DNA from: Planctomycetaceae bacterium
GTDB lineage: Bacteria; Planctomycetota; Planctomycetia; Pirellulales; Pirellulaceae
Direction: 5' to 3'
Assembly: GCA_005773145.1 (NCBI GenBank)
Contig: SXHS01000082.1
Location: 1-19,263 of the forward strand
Length of the DNA stretch: 19,263 bases
Shown here: positions 7,910-14,928 of the stretch, piece by piece
How the letters are laid out: every line of letters starts with the position of its first letter
Position numbering within the stretch: position 1 is the first letter of the stretch
Position numbers and translations under genes: made by a program
The notes under the pieces: model-generated
Told to the model about the DNA's origin: nothing
Databases searched by the model: none
What the model saw: only the letters and a program-made list of their open reading frames with translations

Positions 7910-7925
7910 TGGCACGACTTGTGCT
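7910..7925 (+). promoter_or_regulatory. Candidate sigma-54 (RpoN) promoter
   Basis: TGGCACGACTTGTGCT matches the consensus TGGCACG-N4-TTGCW at all fixed positions but one, with GG and GC separated by the required 10 bp, and AAAAGT lies just upstream. Transcription would run rightward from about 7936. The next annotated plus-strand gene starts at 8457, so the transcript would have a long leader or include a small RNA. Chance occurrence in GC-rich DNA is possible. Confidence 0.35.
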
Positions 7926-8128
7926 TCTACATGCCTGAGGTCGGATGCCACTCGCTCCGCAGGCGAGTTTTCCGAGGTTTTTGGAGGCCGATCGGGTGAC
8001 ATGTGGAGATGTGGCTCGCACCGTGTGGCCTTCTGGCATCAACCGAGGCCATGGTGTGCGGCGACTGTCGTAAATTCGAGGGGAAACGGGTACGACAGGC
8101 GTCTTGGGGCCGGGCTCCAGAAAAATGG

Positions 8129-8157
8129 TTGACATAAGTTTAGATGGCAATTAGCGT
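8129..8157 (+). promoter_or_regulatory. Candidate sigma-70 promoter upstream of the small PEP-CTERM gene
   Basis: A perfect TTGACA (8129-8134) is followed after 17 bp by TAGCGT (8152-8157), which keeps the first two bases and last T of a -10 box but is otherwise weak. The surrounding sequence is AT-richer than its neighbourhood. A start near 8164 would give a leader of about 290 nt before the ATG at 8457. Confidence 0.35.
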
Positions 8158-8185
8158 GAAATAAGAGGCATTTTTGTAGGCACGT

Positions 8186-8240
8186 GGCGCGTCAAAGTTG
8201 CGACCCATCGCAACGGCTCTTCTCCTCGGCACGACGCGCC
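8186..8240 (+). promoter_or_regulatory. Nested inverted repeat in the leader of the PEP-CTERM gene
   Basis: An outer perfect 8-bp stem, GGCGCGTC (8186-8193) with GACGCGCC (8233-8240), encloses an inner perfect 7-bp hairpin, GTTGCGA-ccca-TCGCAAC (8197-8214). The strand between the inner hairpin and the closing outer arm is pyrimidine-rich (cttctcctc). It starts about 20 nt after the predicted start of transcription. This is consistent with a structured 5' leader or a small RNA, but it matches no riboswitch class I recognise. Confidence 0.45.
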
Positions 8241-8456
8241 CAGGAACGGAACAAATCGACCCGTGTGCGTAACCCCAAGCAGGGATACGCCGCTTCACTC
8301 CCGGATGCTCAGTCTGCGCCCGGGATTTTTGACTTCGTCGGAAATCGATGGTCGTCATGTCGGCTGAGGGTGCGCGCAGGGATCGATTAGTAGGCGTTGG
8401 TGGCTTGGTTTGTGGTGTCGAGTCGATTTTTGTGGAACAGAAGAGAGGCAGATCCA

Positions 8457-9164
8457 ATGAGTTGCAACTTGAGACGAGTGCTGATGCAATCGCTGTTGGC
8501 GATTGTCGGGTGCCTGGCGTTGAACGCTGGGACTGGTTACGGGGCCATTATTGGTGTGACGGGACAGGGGAACATCCTGATTCCGGACAATACGCCCAAT
8601 ACCGGGGCGACGGCCAATTTCTTCAACGACACGGGCGTCAATCGCCGGATCCACGGCTGGAACGAACTGCAGAACGTCCGTTTACAGCAGGATATCACGG
8701 TGGACATCGTGAATCCCGGTTTCTACGGTGGTCCTTTCACGTCCGCCAATGCGACCATCGCTGCGGGGACCATGGTCAGTAGCCACTTGCTGTATTTTGA
8801 TCCACTCCGGTCCACACAGCGTCAGGCGGAGTTCACCTTTGATAGCGACATTATCGGGATCATCGTGTTGTCGGATATTCCCGGCAACGATCGATTCCTG
8901 AATAGTGACTTCCTGGGGAACCCGCTGACGGCCTATCCCGGTGCTCACTTCAATCTCCGAGGTGTCGAATTCGGCCCCGAGACGATGACGTTGAGCGCGG
9001 ATCGACGTACCTTGCACGTGTGCTTGGTTGCATCGGATCCAGGCGACCAGGTTCGCGTGATCACACGCTGCGACGTTCCCGAACCTGCCTCGGCCCTGCT
9101 GGGCTTGGTGGGGCTGATCGGTGCCGTCGTGGGACGTCGATCGATCGCCGGTATGTTGGCCTAG
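8457..9164 (+). CDS. Small secreted PEP-CTERM sorting-domain protein
   Basis: 235 residues. The ATG at 8457 has AGAGAGG eight bases upstream and begins a signal peptide (VLMQSLLAIVGCLALNAGTG, cleavage near GYGA); the upstream open frame to 8397 is unlikely to be translated. The mature part is a beta-rich domain with few charges and no catalytic motif I recognise. HGWNELQNVRL, IAAGTMVSSHLLYFDP and FTFDSDIIGIIVL recall a widespread uncharacterised PEP-CTERM family. The C-terminus is a PEP-CTERM signal: VPEPA, a hydrophobic helix (SALLGLVGLIGAVVG), then RR. Such tails are recognised by an exosortase, which sorts the protein to the outer surface or extracellular matrix. Structural or adhesive rather than enzymatic work is likely, but unproven. 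A short inverted repeat follows the stop. Confidence 0.88.
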   Translation: MSCNLRRVLMQSLLAIVGCLALNAGTGYGAIIGVTGQGNILIPDNTPNTGATANFFNDTGVNRRIHGWNELQNVRLQQDITVDIVNPGFYGGPFTSANATIAAGTMVSSHLLYFDPLRSTQRQAEFTFDSDIIGIIVLSDIPGNDRFLNSDFLGNPLTAYPGAHFNLRGVEFGPETMTLSADRRTLHVCLVASDPGDQVRVITRCDVPEPASALLGLVGLIGAVVGRRSIAGMLA

Positions 9165-9184
9165 TCCGAGCATCGATTCGGACT
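9163..9184 (+). terminator. Possible terminator of the small PEP-CTERM gene
   Basis: AGTCCGA (9163-9169) and TCGGACT (9178-9184) form a perfect 7-bp stem with an 8-nt loop, beginning inside the stop codon and followed by only two more T residues. Position fits a terminator; the short U-tract makes it weak. Confidence 0.4.
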
Positions 9185-9200
9185 TTGCTGCCCGACTTCA

Positions 9201-9255
9201 ATCGGCCCCGTCCGCCATGGCTTGACCCCAATTCCATGGTGCGGCGGGGGCCGAT
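9201..9255. repeat. Long imperfect inverted repeat between convergent genes
   Basis: The left arm 9201-9220 (ATCGGCCCC ... CCGCCATGG) and the right arm 9234-9255 (CCATGG ... GGGGCCGAT) can pair over about 18 base pairs: nine at the base, then a 2-nt mismatch, four pairs, a 2-nt bulge and five pairs, closed by a 13-nt loop. No T-run follows on either side. It could end transcription from both sides or be a mobile palindromic element. Confidence 0.65.
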
Positions 9256-9354
9256 ACGGGCGTCTTAATGGCGTCCTGGTGCCGCATTCGCTGTGTCTGA
9301 ACATCGCCATGTCTCTTTCTGGACTCTGCGTTTTCTGTCTCTGGACTTGGCGTA

Positions 9355-9421
9355 CTCCGCGCCTTGGCGGTAAATCCATGTCCAATCGACGTCAGTCCAT
9401 TTGAACCGCGGAGGCGCGAAG
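9355..9421. repeat. Second imperfect inverted repeat in the convergent intergenic region
   Basis: CTCCGCGCCTTGGCGGTAA (9355-9373) is an imperfect complement of TTGAACCGCGGAGGCGCGAAG (9401-9421), with about 14 of the first 17 positions able to pair. The right arm resembles the 'accgcggaggcgcggag' type of intergenic repeat often seen scattered in planctomycete and other genomes (from memory). With 9163-9184 and 9201-9255 it fills most of the gap between two stop codons that point at each other. Confidence 0.5.
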
Positions 9422-9485
9422 TTCGCCAAGGTGAGTCCGCCAGGGCCGCGCGCCAACGAAGGTAGGTGTGGTCGTGGGACTATTG

Positions 9486-11066
9486 TCACCGGCGATTGTC
9501 ACGTAGTGCCCGGCGGGCCATCAACAGGATGAGTGGCCAACTGCTGTTGGGCTCGGGCACGGCAACGGCCAGAGGCGCCGTCACCGACGATGCCGGGTTG
9601 CCAGGGGATAGGATGCCGCCGGTGTTCACGAAGTTGCCCATCAGCGTCCCAGTGCCGGCGATCGTGCCTGCATTGGCGATCAGTTGCCCACCGCTACCGA
9701 TAGCCCCCGTGTTGAGGAGCAGGGTGCCACTGCCTGTCTTGGTCAAAGAACGGCCGGCCAGGTTGAGGCTGCCACTGAAGGTGAGTTGGTCTCCGGCGCT
9801 GACGTCGAGCAAAGTATTGCTATTGAGGACGACGGCGGCGGAAAACTGGTGGTCGCCTTGGACCACGCTCAGTTGCGCGTCACCGCTGCTCGCTTCCAAC
9901 TGCACGGTTCCCGCGCCCCCGATGGTATAGCTTCGGCTGTTATCGAACGTGATGGACTTGGCGGTGACCGTCCCACTTGTTGTGATCGTCCGGTCCTGCG
10001 AAATGGCGTTGCCAAACATCACGGGGGTTTGATTGCTGTTCGGAACCGACGTCTGCAGCCAATTCGTGCCGGTATTCCAGCTGCCGTTCTGGTCCAGATT
10101 CCAGCTGCGCTCTTCTACCAGGAGCGACGCATACAATTGGTCCATCGAGACCTTGACGTTTTCCAGGGAACCGACCACCACGTAGGAACGAAAGTTATAG
10201 ACTCCGGCGGGATTGTCGATGCGAAACACGTTGTTCCACTTCACGACATCATCCGTGGGGAACCGCCATCGCCCGTAGCCGGCGGTTGGCCAAGCTTGTT
10301 GCGGTGAGTCGGGCGAGTAGATCCCCATGGCATGATTGCCGTTTGCGAGGGCGAAGATGATCGGCAGCGACTGTTCTCCCGGACCATCCGAGAGGGGGGC
10401 CGTGTTCGTGGCGCCATTCTTCACGTCGTAGGTGTAGAATTGCGAAAACTCTTCCGGCATGTAGCCGGTCAGGACCTCGAACACACCGTGCGTATGGGTT
10501 TCATTGGCGGGGATCGTGAATTGTGTCCGATATTCAATCACGTGGGCCATGCCGGGGAGGCCGATCGTGACCTGCTTGTTCAGGATGTGATTTGAGACGG
10601 TCGCGCCGCTGACCGGATTCCAAAAGGCCATCTGGGTCTGCGTGGCCAACACGTTGTGGACGCCCGTGCCGTTGCTGCTCCAAGTCGATAGTCCCTGGAG
10701 TACACTGCTGCTGGGGCTCGGGTTGGCTCCATTCGCGGCCGAGCCTGCCTCGGTGGGGTTAAAGGCTTCACCCAGACCGTCAAAGCTGGAGGCCGACTGC
10801 AGCTGTCGACCGTGGTCGAAGTCGTTGATGTATTGTTTGTTGTTACTCCCCCAGCGCAGCGATGTAATGGCCCCGGCGTTATGCGCCGCAGTGGAGATCG
10901 TGATCGGCCATGGGCCAGCCATCGCGGAAATGGTCGAGTCACCCCAGGCGGCCAGCACAGTTCGAGTCGGTCCCAACCAGACGGCCGCCACAAGTAGGAT
11001 TGCCTGAATCTGGCCGCTGGGTTGACGGCAGCCAATGTGCGAAGGCGGGACGCGTGTGGACGTCAT
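9486..11066 (-). CDS. Secreted PEP-CTERM protein with an uncharacterised N-terminal domain and autotransporter-type beta repeats
   Basis: 526 residues from the ATG at 11066, which has GAGGA seven bases upstream; the open frame further upstream lacks a binding site. A signal peptide with a long n-region (QIQAILLVAAVWLGPTRTVLA) precedes an N-terminal domain of about 270 residues. Its landmarks are YINDFDHGRQLQSASSFDG, EAFNPTEAGS, FEVLTGYMPEEFSQFYTYD, LSDGPGEQSLPIIFA and NFRSYVVVGSLENV. The His, Asp, Glu and Arg content suggests a sugar-binding or catalytic fold, but I cannot name it. A GSWNTGTNW module starts at Gly328, followed by autotransporter-associated beta-strand repeats (SLTKTGSGTLLLNTG, IAGTGTLMGNFVNTGG). 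The protein ends in VPEPNSSW, a short hydrophobic stretch and ARRALRDNRR, a PEP-CTERM signal with an unusually short helix. Surface or matrix location is inferred. Confidence 0.9.
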   Translation of the reverse strand: MTSTRVPPSHIGCRQPSGQIQAILLVAAVWLGPTRTVLAAWGDSTISAMAGPWPITISTAAHNAGAITSLRWGSNNKQYINDFDHGRQLQSASSFDGLGEAFNPTEAGSAANGANPSPSSSVLQGLSTWSSNGTGVHNVLATQTQMAFWNPVSGATVSNHILNKQVTIGLPGMAHVIEYRTQFTIPANETHTHGVFEVLTGYMPEEFSQFYTYDVKNGATNTAPLSDGPGEQSLPIIFALANGNHAMGIYSPDSPQQAWPTAGYGRWRFPTDDVVKWNNVFRIDNPAGVYNFRSYVVVGSLENVKVSMDQLYASLLVEERSWNLDQNGSWNTGTNWLQTSVPNSNQTPVMFGNAISQDRTITTSGTVTAKSITFDNSRSYTIGGAGTVQLEASSGDAQLSVVQGDHQFSAAVVLNSNTLLDVSAGDQLTFSGSLNLAGRSLTKTGSGTLLLNTGAIGSGGQLIANAGTIAGTGTLMGNFVNTGGILSPGNPASSVTAPLAVAVPEPNSSWPLILLMARRALRDNRR

Positions 11067-11406
11067 GGGTTGATCCTCAAGGTTCGAGTGGACCGGTTGT
11101 CGCCAGTAGCGACCGCATGCGGGACGAAACGAAGAACGGCCGATTAGCGACGGGACGCATGCCGAGGAGGGCCCCCCCACACGGTGTCCAGCCGGACGCT
11201 TGGCCTCTATCTTTCATGCTACGTATTGGCACGCATCCAAGTCAAGCGCATTCGGCCTTCTGGGCCATCGTTTCGGCGACTGGTTGTGCCCACTCCAGGT
11301 GGCCATTTGCACGGACGCCAAAAGGACGGGAATGCCCGGTGTGTACGCGGTCTGAGCGGCCGGTTAGAATGGGGAAACCCCGGTTTTCTGTGGAAAGTGC
11401 CTGCCG
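11067..11406. other. Divergent intergenic region (340 bp)
   Basis: It separates the minus-strand PEP-CTERM gene from the plus-strand PhyH operon and should hold both promoters. A minus-strand candidate is listed separately. On the plus side TAGAAT (11365-11370) is a good -10-like box, but its -35 position holds no clear match; GGGG-aaa-CCCC (11371-11381) follows directly. No gene is supported here. Confidence 0.5.
11216..11245 (-). promoter_or_regulatory. Candidate sigma-70-type promoter for the large PEP-CTERM gene
   Basis: On the minus strand TTGACT (11245-11240) is followed after 18 bp by TAGCAT (11221-11216), five of six and four of six matches to the -35 and -10 consensus. The predicted start near 11208 leaves a leader of about 140 nt. 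The same TTGACN-N18-TANNAT layout occurs before the DUF1080-GSDH gene. Confidence 0.4.
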
Positions 11407-12225
11407 ATGAGTTACCACTTCACGCCCGATGAGATCGCTTTTTACCAAGAGAACGGTTACCTGACGGGACCGCGCGTCTTGGACGACAACCAGATTCGGC
11501 GCCTGCATCAGCGGATCGACGACCTGCTGCACGACCGGATTGAGTTCCCCGATCATCTCAAGGGGGAGGCGAGTGAAAAGTTGAGGGCCAAGGGCCAATT
11601 GCCTTCCGTCAAGATAGTCAATATCTTTCGGCACGACCCGGTGTTTGCGGAGGTGCTATACAACCCGCAGATTGGCGTGTTGGCCTCCGATCTGATGACC
11701 CCCCCCGTGCGGGTGTGGGAGGATCAGATGATCTTCAAGCCGGCCTTTGACCAGAAGGCCGTCTTGGCGTGGCATCGCGATTTCACCTATTGGGATCAAG
11801 TGGGCCCGCCGGATCTGGGAACCTGTTGGATCGCCTTGGACGATGCAACGGTGGCCAACGGTTGCATGCATGTGATACCGGGGAGTCATCGTTGGCAGTT
11901 GGACTACACTCGCGACGATGTGGACGTCACCGATCCCGAGTGGTTGCTCAAGCACCCCAACATACCAGCGGGCGCCGATATGACCCCCATTCCGTGTGAG
12001 GTGAAGGCGGGGCACTGCCACTTTCATCATTGCCTGACCTTTCACGGTTCGTATGGAAATCGAACGGATAACATGCGGCGCAGCTACATCCTGCATCTGA
12101 TGCCCGGAACCACGCGTCGGACTGGGAGTAATTGGAACAACCGCCAGGGCAATGTTGAATCGGTGCCGATCGGTGCGGTTGTGTGTGGTCCGGACTATCC
12201 TGAGTTGGTCACGATTTCGGAGTGA
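11407..12225 (+). CDS. Phytanoyl-CoA dioxygenase (PhyH) family Fe(II)/2-oxoglutarate oxygenase
   Basis: 272 residues, cytoplasmic (no signal peptide). The N-terminus FTPDEIAFYQENGYLTG is the usual opening of PhyH proteins. The double-stranded beta-helix carries the iron triad: His123 and Asp125 in WHRDFTYW, and His213 in LTFHGSYGN; Arg224/Arg225 in MRRSYILHLM would bind the 2-oxoglutarate carboxylate. CMHVIPGSHRW is a family landmark. The enzyme should hydroxylate or otherwise oxidise a small molecule using O2 and 2-oxoglutarate; bacterial members act on very varied substrates, so none is assigned. GGAAAG about ten bases upstream supports the ATG. It is the first gene of a five-gene cluster, and the next start codon is two bases beyond its stop, so the two are probably translated together. 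Confidence 0.92.
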   Translation: MSYHFTPDEIAFYQENGYLTGPRVLDDNQIRRLHQRIDDLLHDRIEFPDHLKGEASEKLRAKGQLPSVKIVNIFRHDPVFAEVLYNPQIGVLASDLMTPPVRVWEDQMIFKPAFDQKAVLAWHRDFTYWDQVGPPDLGTCWIALDDATVANGCMHVIPGSHRWQLDYTRDDVDVTDPEWLLKHPNIPAGADMTPIPCEVKAGHCHFHHCLTFHGSYGNRTDNMRRSYILHLMPGTTRRTGSNWNNRQGNVESVPIGAVVCGPDYPELVTISE

Positions 12226-12227
12226 GC

Positions 12228-13472
12228 ATGTCAACCGGCTGTCGCATTGCCGCCCTTGTTACAACCTATTTCCCCATCTCTCATGCGGATGTGATCGTGA
12301 CCCGCTGGATCGAACCGCGTGCCACGGATCCGGATTGGGGTTGGAGCGATCCACAAAGCCGTATTGTCTCGCTGTACGTTGTCGAAACGGCCGATGCGAG
12401 CCGTAGAACGACCGAGTTCTACGGACGCGACTTAAGTCAGGAAATTTCCCGACAATACGGGATACCCATTTTCACTTCGATTCGCGACGCGCTCACGTTG
12501 GGTGGTGATGCCTTGGCGGTCGACGGCGTGTTGTTGATCGCCGAGCACGGCCATTTTCCCTACAACGAGTTCGGTCAGAAACTCTATCCGCGCAAGGAGT
12601 ACTTCGACGAGATCGTGTCGGTCTTTCGCCAGTCGGGGCGTAGCGTGCCGGTTTTCTGCGACAAGCATTTGTCCTGGAAGGGGGAGTGGGCCCACGCCAT
12701 GGTCCAGGCGTCGCGTGACATGGAGTTCCCCTTGATGGCGGGTTCCAGCTTGCCGTGTGTTGGAGTGGAACCGGCGCCGGATCTGATTGCACGCGGCATC
12801 ATGGAAGAGTACGTCGGGATTTTCTATTGCGGGGCGGAGGTTTATGGTTTTCATAGCTTGGAGTTGATGCAGTCGTTGATCGAAACGCGACGCGGTGGTG
12901 AGGCGGGAATCGTGGCCATCACCGCCTATCAAGGGGACGAGGTATGGCAGGCGATGGACCGCGGGGTTTGGTCTCGGTCCCTCTTCGACGCGGCACTCGC
13001 CTCGTCCCGCACGGCCAAGAAGGAGGGGGACGTCCGACAGAACATCAAGCCGAATCCAGAATTTCCGGGCTTTCCCGGCCTGTGTGCGTTTCATCTTGAA
13101 CATGCGGATGGACTGAAATCCACGCATGTGATGCTGCACGGACATTTGGAGGATTTCACCTACGCTCTACGCTACCAAGGAGATCCTCGCCTGCGGGCCG
13201 GGTGTTCATTGATCACGGCTGGTGGGCCGGCGAACCACTATGGGCACTTTGGCACATTAAATCGTGTGGTGCAGGAGATGTTTTTGACGGGACGGGCCCC
13301 CATTCCCATCGAACGGACTTTGCTCACCACGTGCACCATCGAGCGCTGCACGCATGCATTGAAGGAAACCGGCGTTCGCTTCGAGACCCCAGAACTCCGA
13401 TTGCCCTACCAAGGACTGGCTACCTACGCCGCATGCCAACTTCCCAAGATTCGACTCGCGCCGGTTGCTTGA
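12228..13472 (+). CDS. Conserved protein of unknown function, coupled to PhyH
   Basis: 414 residues from the ATG at 12228, which has GGAG five bases upstream inside the end of the PhyH gene; a GTG at 12222 overlapping the PhyH stop is an alternative start. No signal peptide or membrane segment. The N-terminal strand CRIAALVTTYFPISHADVIV, followed by alternating beta/alpha pattern, suggests a Rossmann-like domain, as does VDGVLLIAEHG near residue 100. Conserved-looking polar motifs are SHADV (His19, Asp21), AEHGHFPYNE (Glu106, His107, His109), DKHLSW (Asp145, His147), MAGSSLP and, near the C-terminus, GGPANHYGHFGTLN; the His/Asp/Glu clusters could bind a metal. I recall similar hypothetical proteins in planctomycetes and acidobacteria, some with Tat signals, but none with a known activity. 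Its place between PhyH and a sugar-related set suggests small-molecule or sugar metabolism. Confidence 0.88.
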   Translation: MSTGCRIAALVTTYFPISHADVIVTRWIEPRATDPDWGWSDPQSRIVSLYVVETADASRRTTEFYGRDLSQEISRQYGIPIFTSIRDALTLGGDALAVDGVLLIAEHGHFPYNEFGQKLYPRKEYFDEIVSVFRQSGRSVPVFCDKHLSWKGEWAHAMVQASRDMEFPLMAGSSLPCVGVEPAPDLIARGIMEEYVGIFYCGAEVYGFHSLELMQSLIETRRGGEAGIVAITAYQGDEVWQAMDRGVWSRSLFDAALASSRTAKKEGDVRQNIKPNPEFPGFPGLCAFHLEHADGLKSTHVMLHGHLEDFTYALRYQGDPRLRAGCSLITAGGPANHYGHFGTLNRVVQEMFLTGRAPIPIERTLLTTCTIERCTHALKETGVRFETPELRLPYQGLATYAACQLPKIRLAPVA

Positions 13473-13512
13473 GTCACCAGATCCGATCCCTCTCCATAAA
13501 GACGATCCATCC

Positions 13513-14928
13513 ATGTTCAGAAAGTCTGTCAAACACCTTGTGGGCCTATGGCTGGCGCACCTGTTGGTCGCCTCAGCGCACTTACAGGGGGCGCCGACTG
13601 TGCTCCCCGTCGGTCGCTTTGACTTCGTGGACAACACGGGATCTGGCGCGAGAGAGTTATCGGGAATTACGTGGCTGGGGGGGAATCGCTATCTGGCCGT
13701 GAATGACGAATCCTCAATCGTCCATCCCATGACGATCCATGTGGACGCGAACACAGGCGCGATCTCCTCTGCGCAGATTGATCCCGCGGGCATCTGGCTG
13801 CGCGACGCCAATGGCCTTCCGTTGACGGGTACCGACTTGGAGGGGATTGTTTCCGACGGCCAGCGGCTGTGGGTCTCGAATGAGTCGGGGCCGCGCATCA
13901 CGATGCATGATCAGACGACGGGCATCCAGCAGCAATTGCTGACGACGTCCAGTCATCCGACATTGGGCGTATTCCAGAATATTGTCGCCAATCGAAGTTG
14001 GGAGTCGCTAACTCGTCGCGTGGATGGCAGCCAAATATGGACTGCTAATGAAGAGGCTTTGACCGTCGACGGGCCGCCAGCGACCACTACCCTGGGGACC
14101 GTGGTACGACTGCAACAATTCGATGGAAACCTCAACCCCACACGCCAATGGGCGTACCGCACGGAACCGATCCCCGGCAGCGTGGGAAGTGGCCAAGAGC
14201 GAAGCGGCGTGGCCGATATGTTGGCGCTGGATGACGGCAACCTGCTGGTCATGGAACGCGGTCTGGGGCTTGGATTTCGGATCGGCTTGTACTTGGTTCA
14301 AGGAGCTACGGCCACCGATGTCTCTCAGCCGCCGTTTCAGTCAGGGCTGATTGGAAAGACCTACACGGCCGCCACTAAGCTGCCCCTATGGTCAACCACC
14401 TTCCCGAATACGACTTCGAATTTTGAAGGCGCAACCTTGGGGCCGACGTTGGCCGATGGCTCACGGAGCATCCTTCTGGTGCGAGACAACGGCAGTGGCT
14501 CGAGTCATTCGCTATTTGCCTTGCGATTGGTCCAGGATCCACCCGTTGCCGTGCACTGGCAGGACCCGATCAGTGGCGATTGGACCGATGCGGCGCGGTG
14601 GAGCACCGCCGCTGTTCCGCAAAATGGAGCGCCGGTCGGTACGCGGTACGACGTGATCATGGACGCTGTGGGAGGTGCCTATGAAGTCGTGCTGAACACC
14701 ACCATCAACGTGCGCCAATTGTCGCTACAGACCGGCATATTGACGGGGGAGGGGACGTTGGTTGGCGATGTCACGAACGCAGCCGTCGTGAGCCCGGGGG
14801 GGGCTGCAGTCGCGACCTTATCGCTAATGGTCCCTGAGCCGTCGGCATCGGCACTGTTAACTTTTGGTGCGGCCCTGTTGATGCGAGGTCGCGTAATATA
14901 CATGCGACGACCTGGGTCGGGATCATGA
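13513..14928 (+). CDS. Secreted PEP-CTERM protein with phytase-like esterase domain
   Basis: 471 residues from the ATG at 13513, which begins a signal peptide (HLVGLWLAHLLVASAHLQGA); the in-frame TTG at 13465 would spoil it. No strong ribosome binding site is visible. Residues about 30-340 are the 'esterase-like activity of phytase' beta-propeller family: ARELSGITWLGGNRYLAVND, GTDLEGIVSDGQRLWVSNE, NRSWESLTRR, GVADMLALDDGNLLVMERG and SNFEGATLGPTLADG. Members are linked to hydrolysis of phosphate or carboxyl esters, with little biochemical proof. A separate C-terminal cassette begins at GDWTDAARW (from Gly355), continues into GEGTLVGDVTNAAVVSPGG and ends in the PEP-CTERM tail VPEPSASALL...RGRVIYMRR. 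Likely exported and held at the cell surface. It starts 40 nt after the unknown gene and overlaps the next gene by the ATGA tetranucleotide. Confidence 0.9.
   Translation: MFRKSVKHLVGLWLAHLLVASAHLQGAPTVLPVGRFDFVDNTGSGARELSGITWLGGNRYLAVNDESSIVHPMTIHVDANTGAISSAQIDPAGIWLRDANGLPLTGTDLEGIVSDGQRLWVSNESGPRITMHDQTTGIQQQLLTTSSHPTLGVFQNIVANRSWESLTRRVDGSQIWTANEEALTVDGPPATTTLGTVVRLQQFDGNLNPTRQWAYRTEPIPGSVGSGQERSGVADMLALDDGNLLVMERGLGLGFRIGLYLVQGATATDVSQPPFQSGLIGKTYTAATKLPLWSTTFPNTTSNFEGATLGPTLADGSRSILLVRDNGSGSSHSLFALRLVQDPPVAVHWQDPISGDWTDAARWSTAAVPQNGAPVGTRYDVIMDAVGGAYEVVLNTTINVRQLSLQTGILTGEGTLVGDVTNAAVVSPGGAAVATLSLMVPEPSASALLTFGAALLMRGRVIYMRRPGSGS

Larger units (their letters stand above)
7712..8456. other. 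Long intergenic region between the PfkB kinase and the small PEP-CTERM gene
   Basis: About 745 bp between two divergent genes. Several frames are open (for example 7712-8002 and 7806-8150 on the minus strand, 8184-8390 on the plus strand), but none has a recognisable domain, a ribosome binding site and a plausible composition together. The region does hold a sigma-54-like site (7910-7925), a TTGACA promoter-like element (8129-8157) and a nested inverted repeat (8186-8240), listed separately. It is best read as a regulatory region, possibly with a small RNA. Confidence 0.5.

Noticed and set aside
7712..8002. 97-residue N-terminal extension of the PfkB kinase
   Set aside because: The open frame has low-complexity Gly/Pro/Arg composition and no domain, and the kinase fold begins near the ATG at 7711.
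7806..8039. Minus-strand frame with a start at 8039 reading MPEGHTVRAT, like the N-terminus of Fpg/Nei DNA glycosylases
   Set aside because: The resemblance ends after about nine residues, the rest is Pro/Arg/Gly-rich without the helix-two-turn-helix or zinc finger, no ribosome binding site precedes it, and other frames do not continue the family. A short chance match or a very decayed remnant.
11221..11240. TGGCACG at 11227 as a second sigma-54 site
   Set aside because: The -12 part lacks the required GC at the correct spacing.
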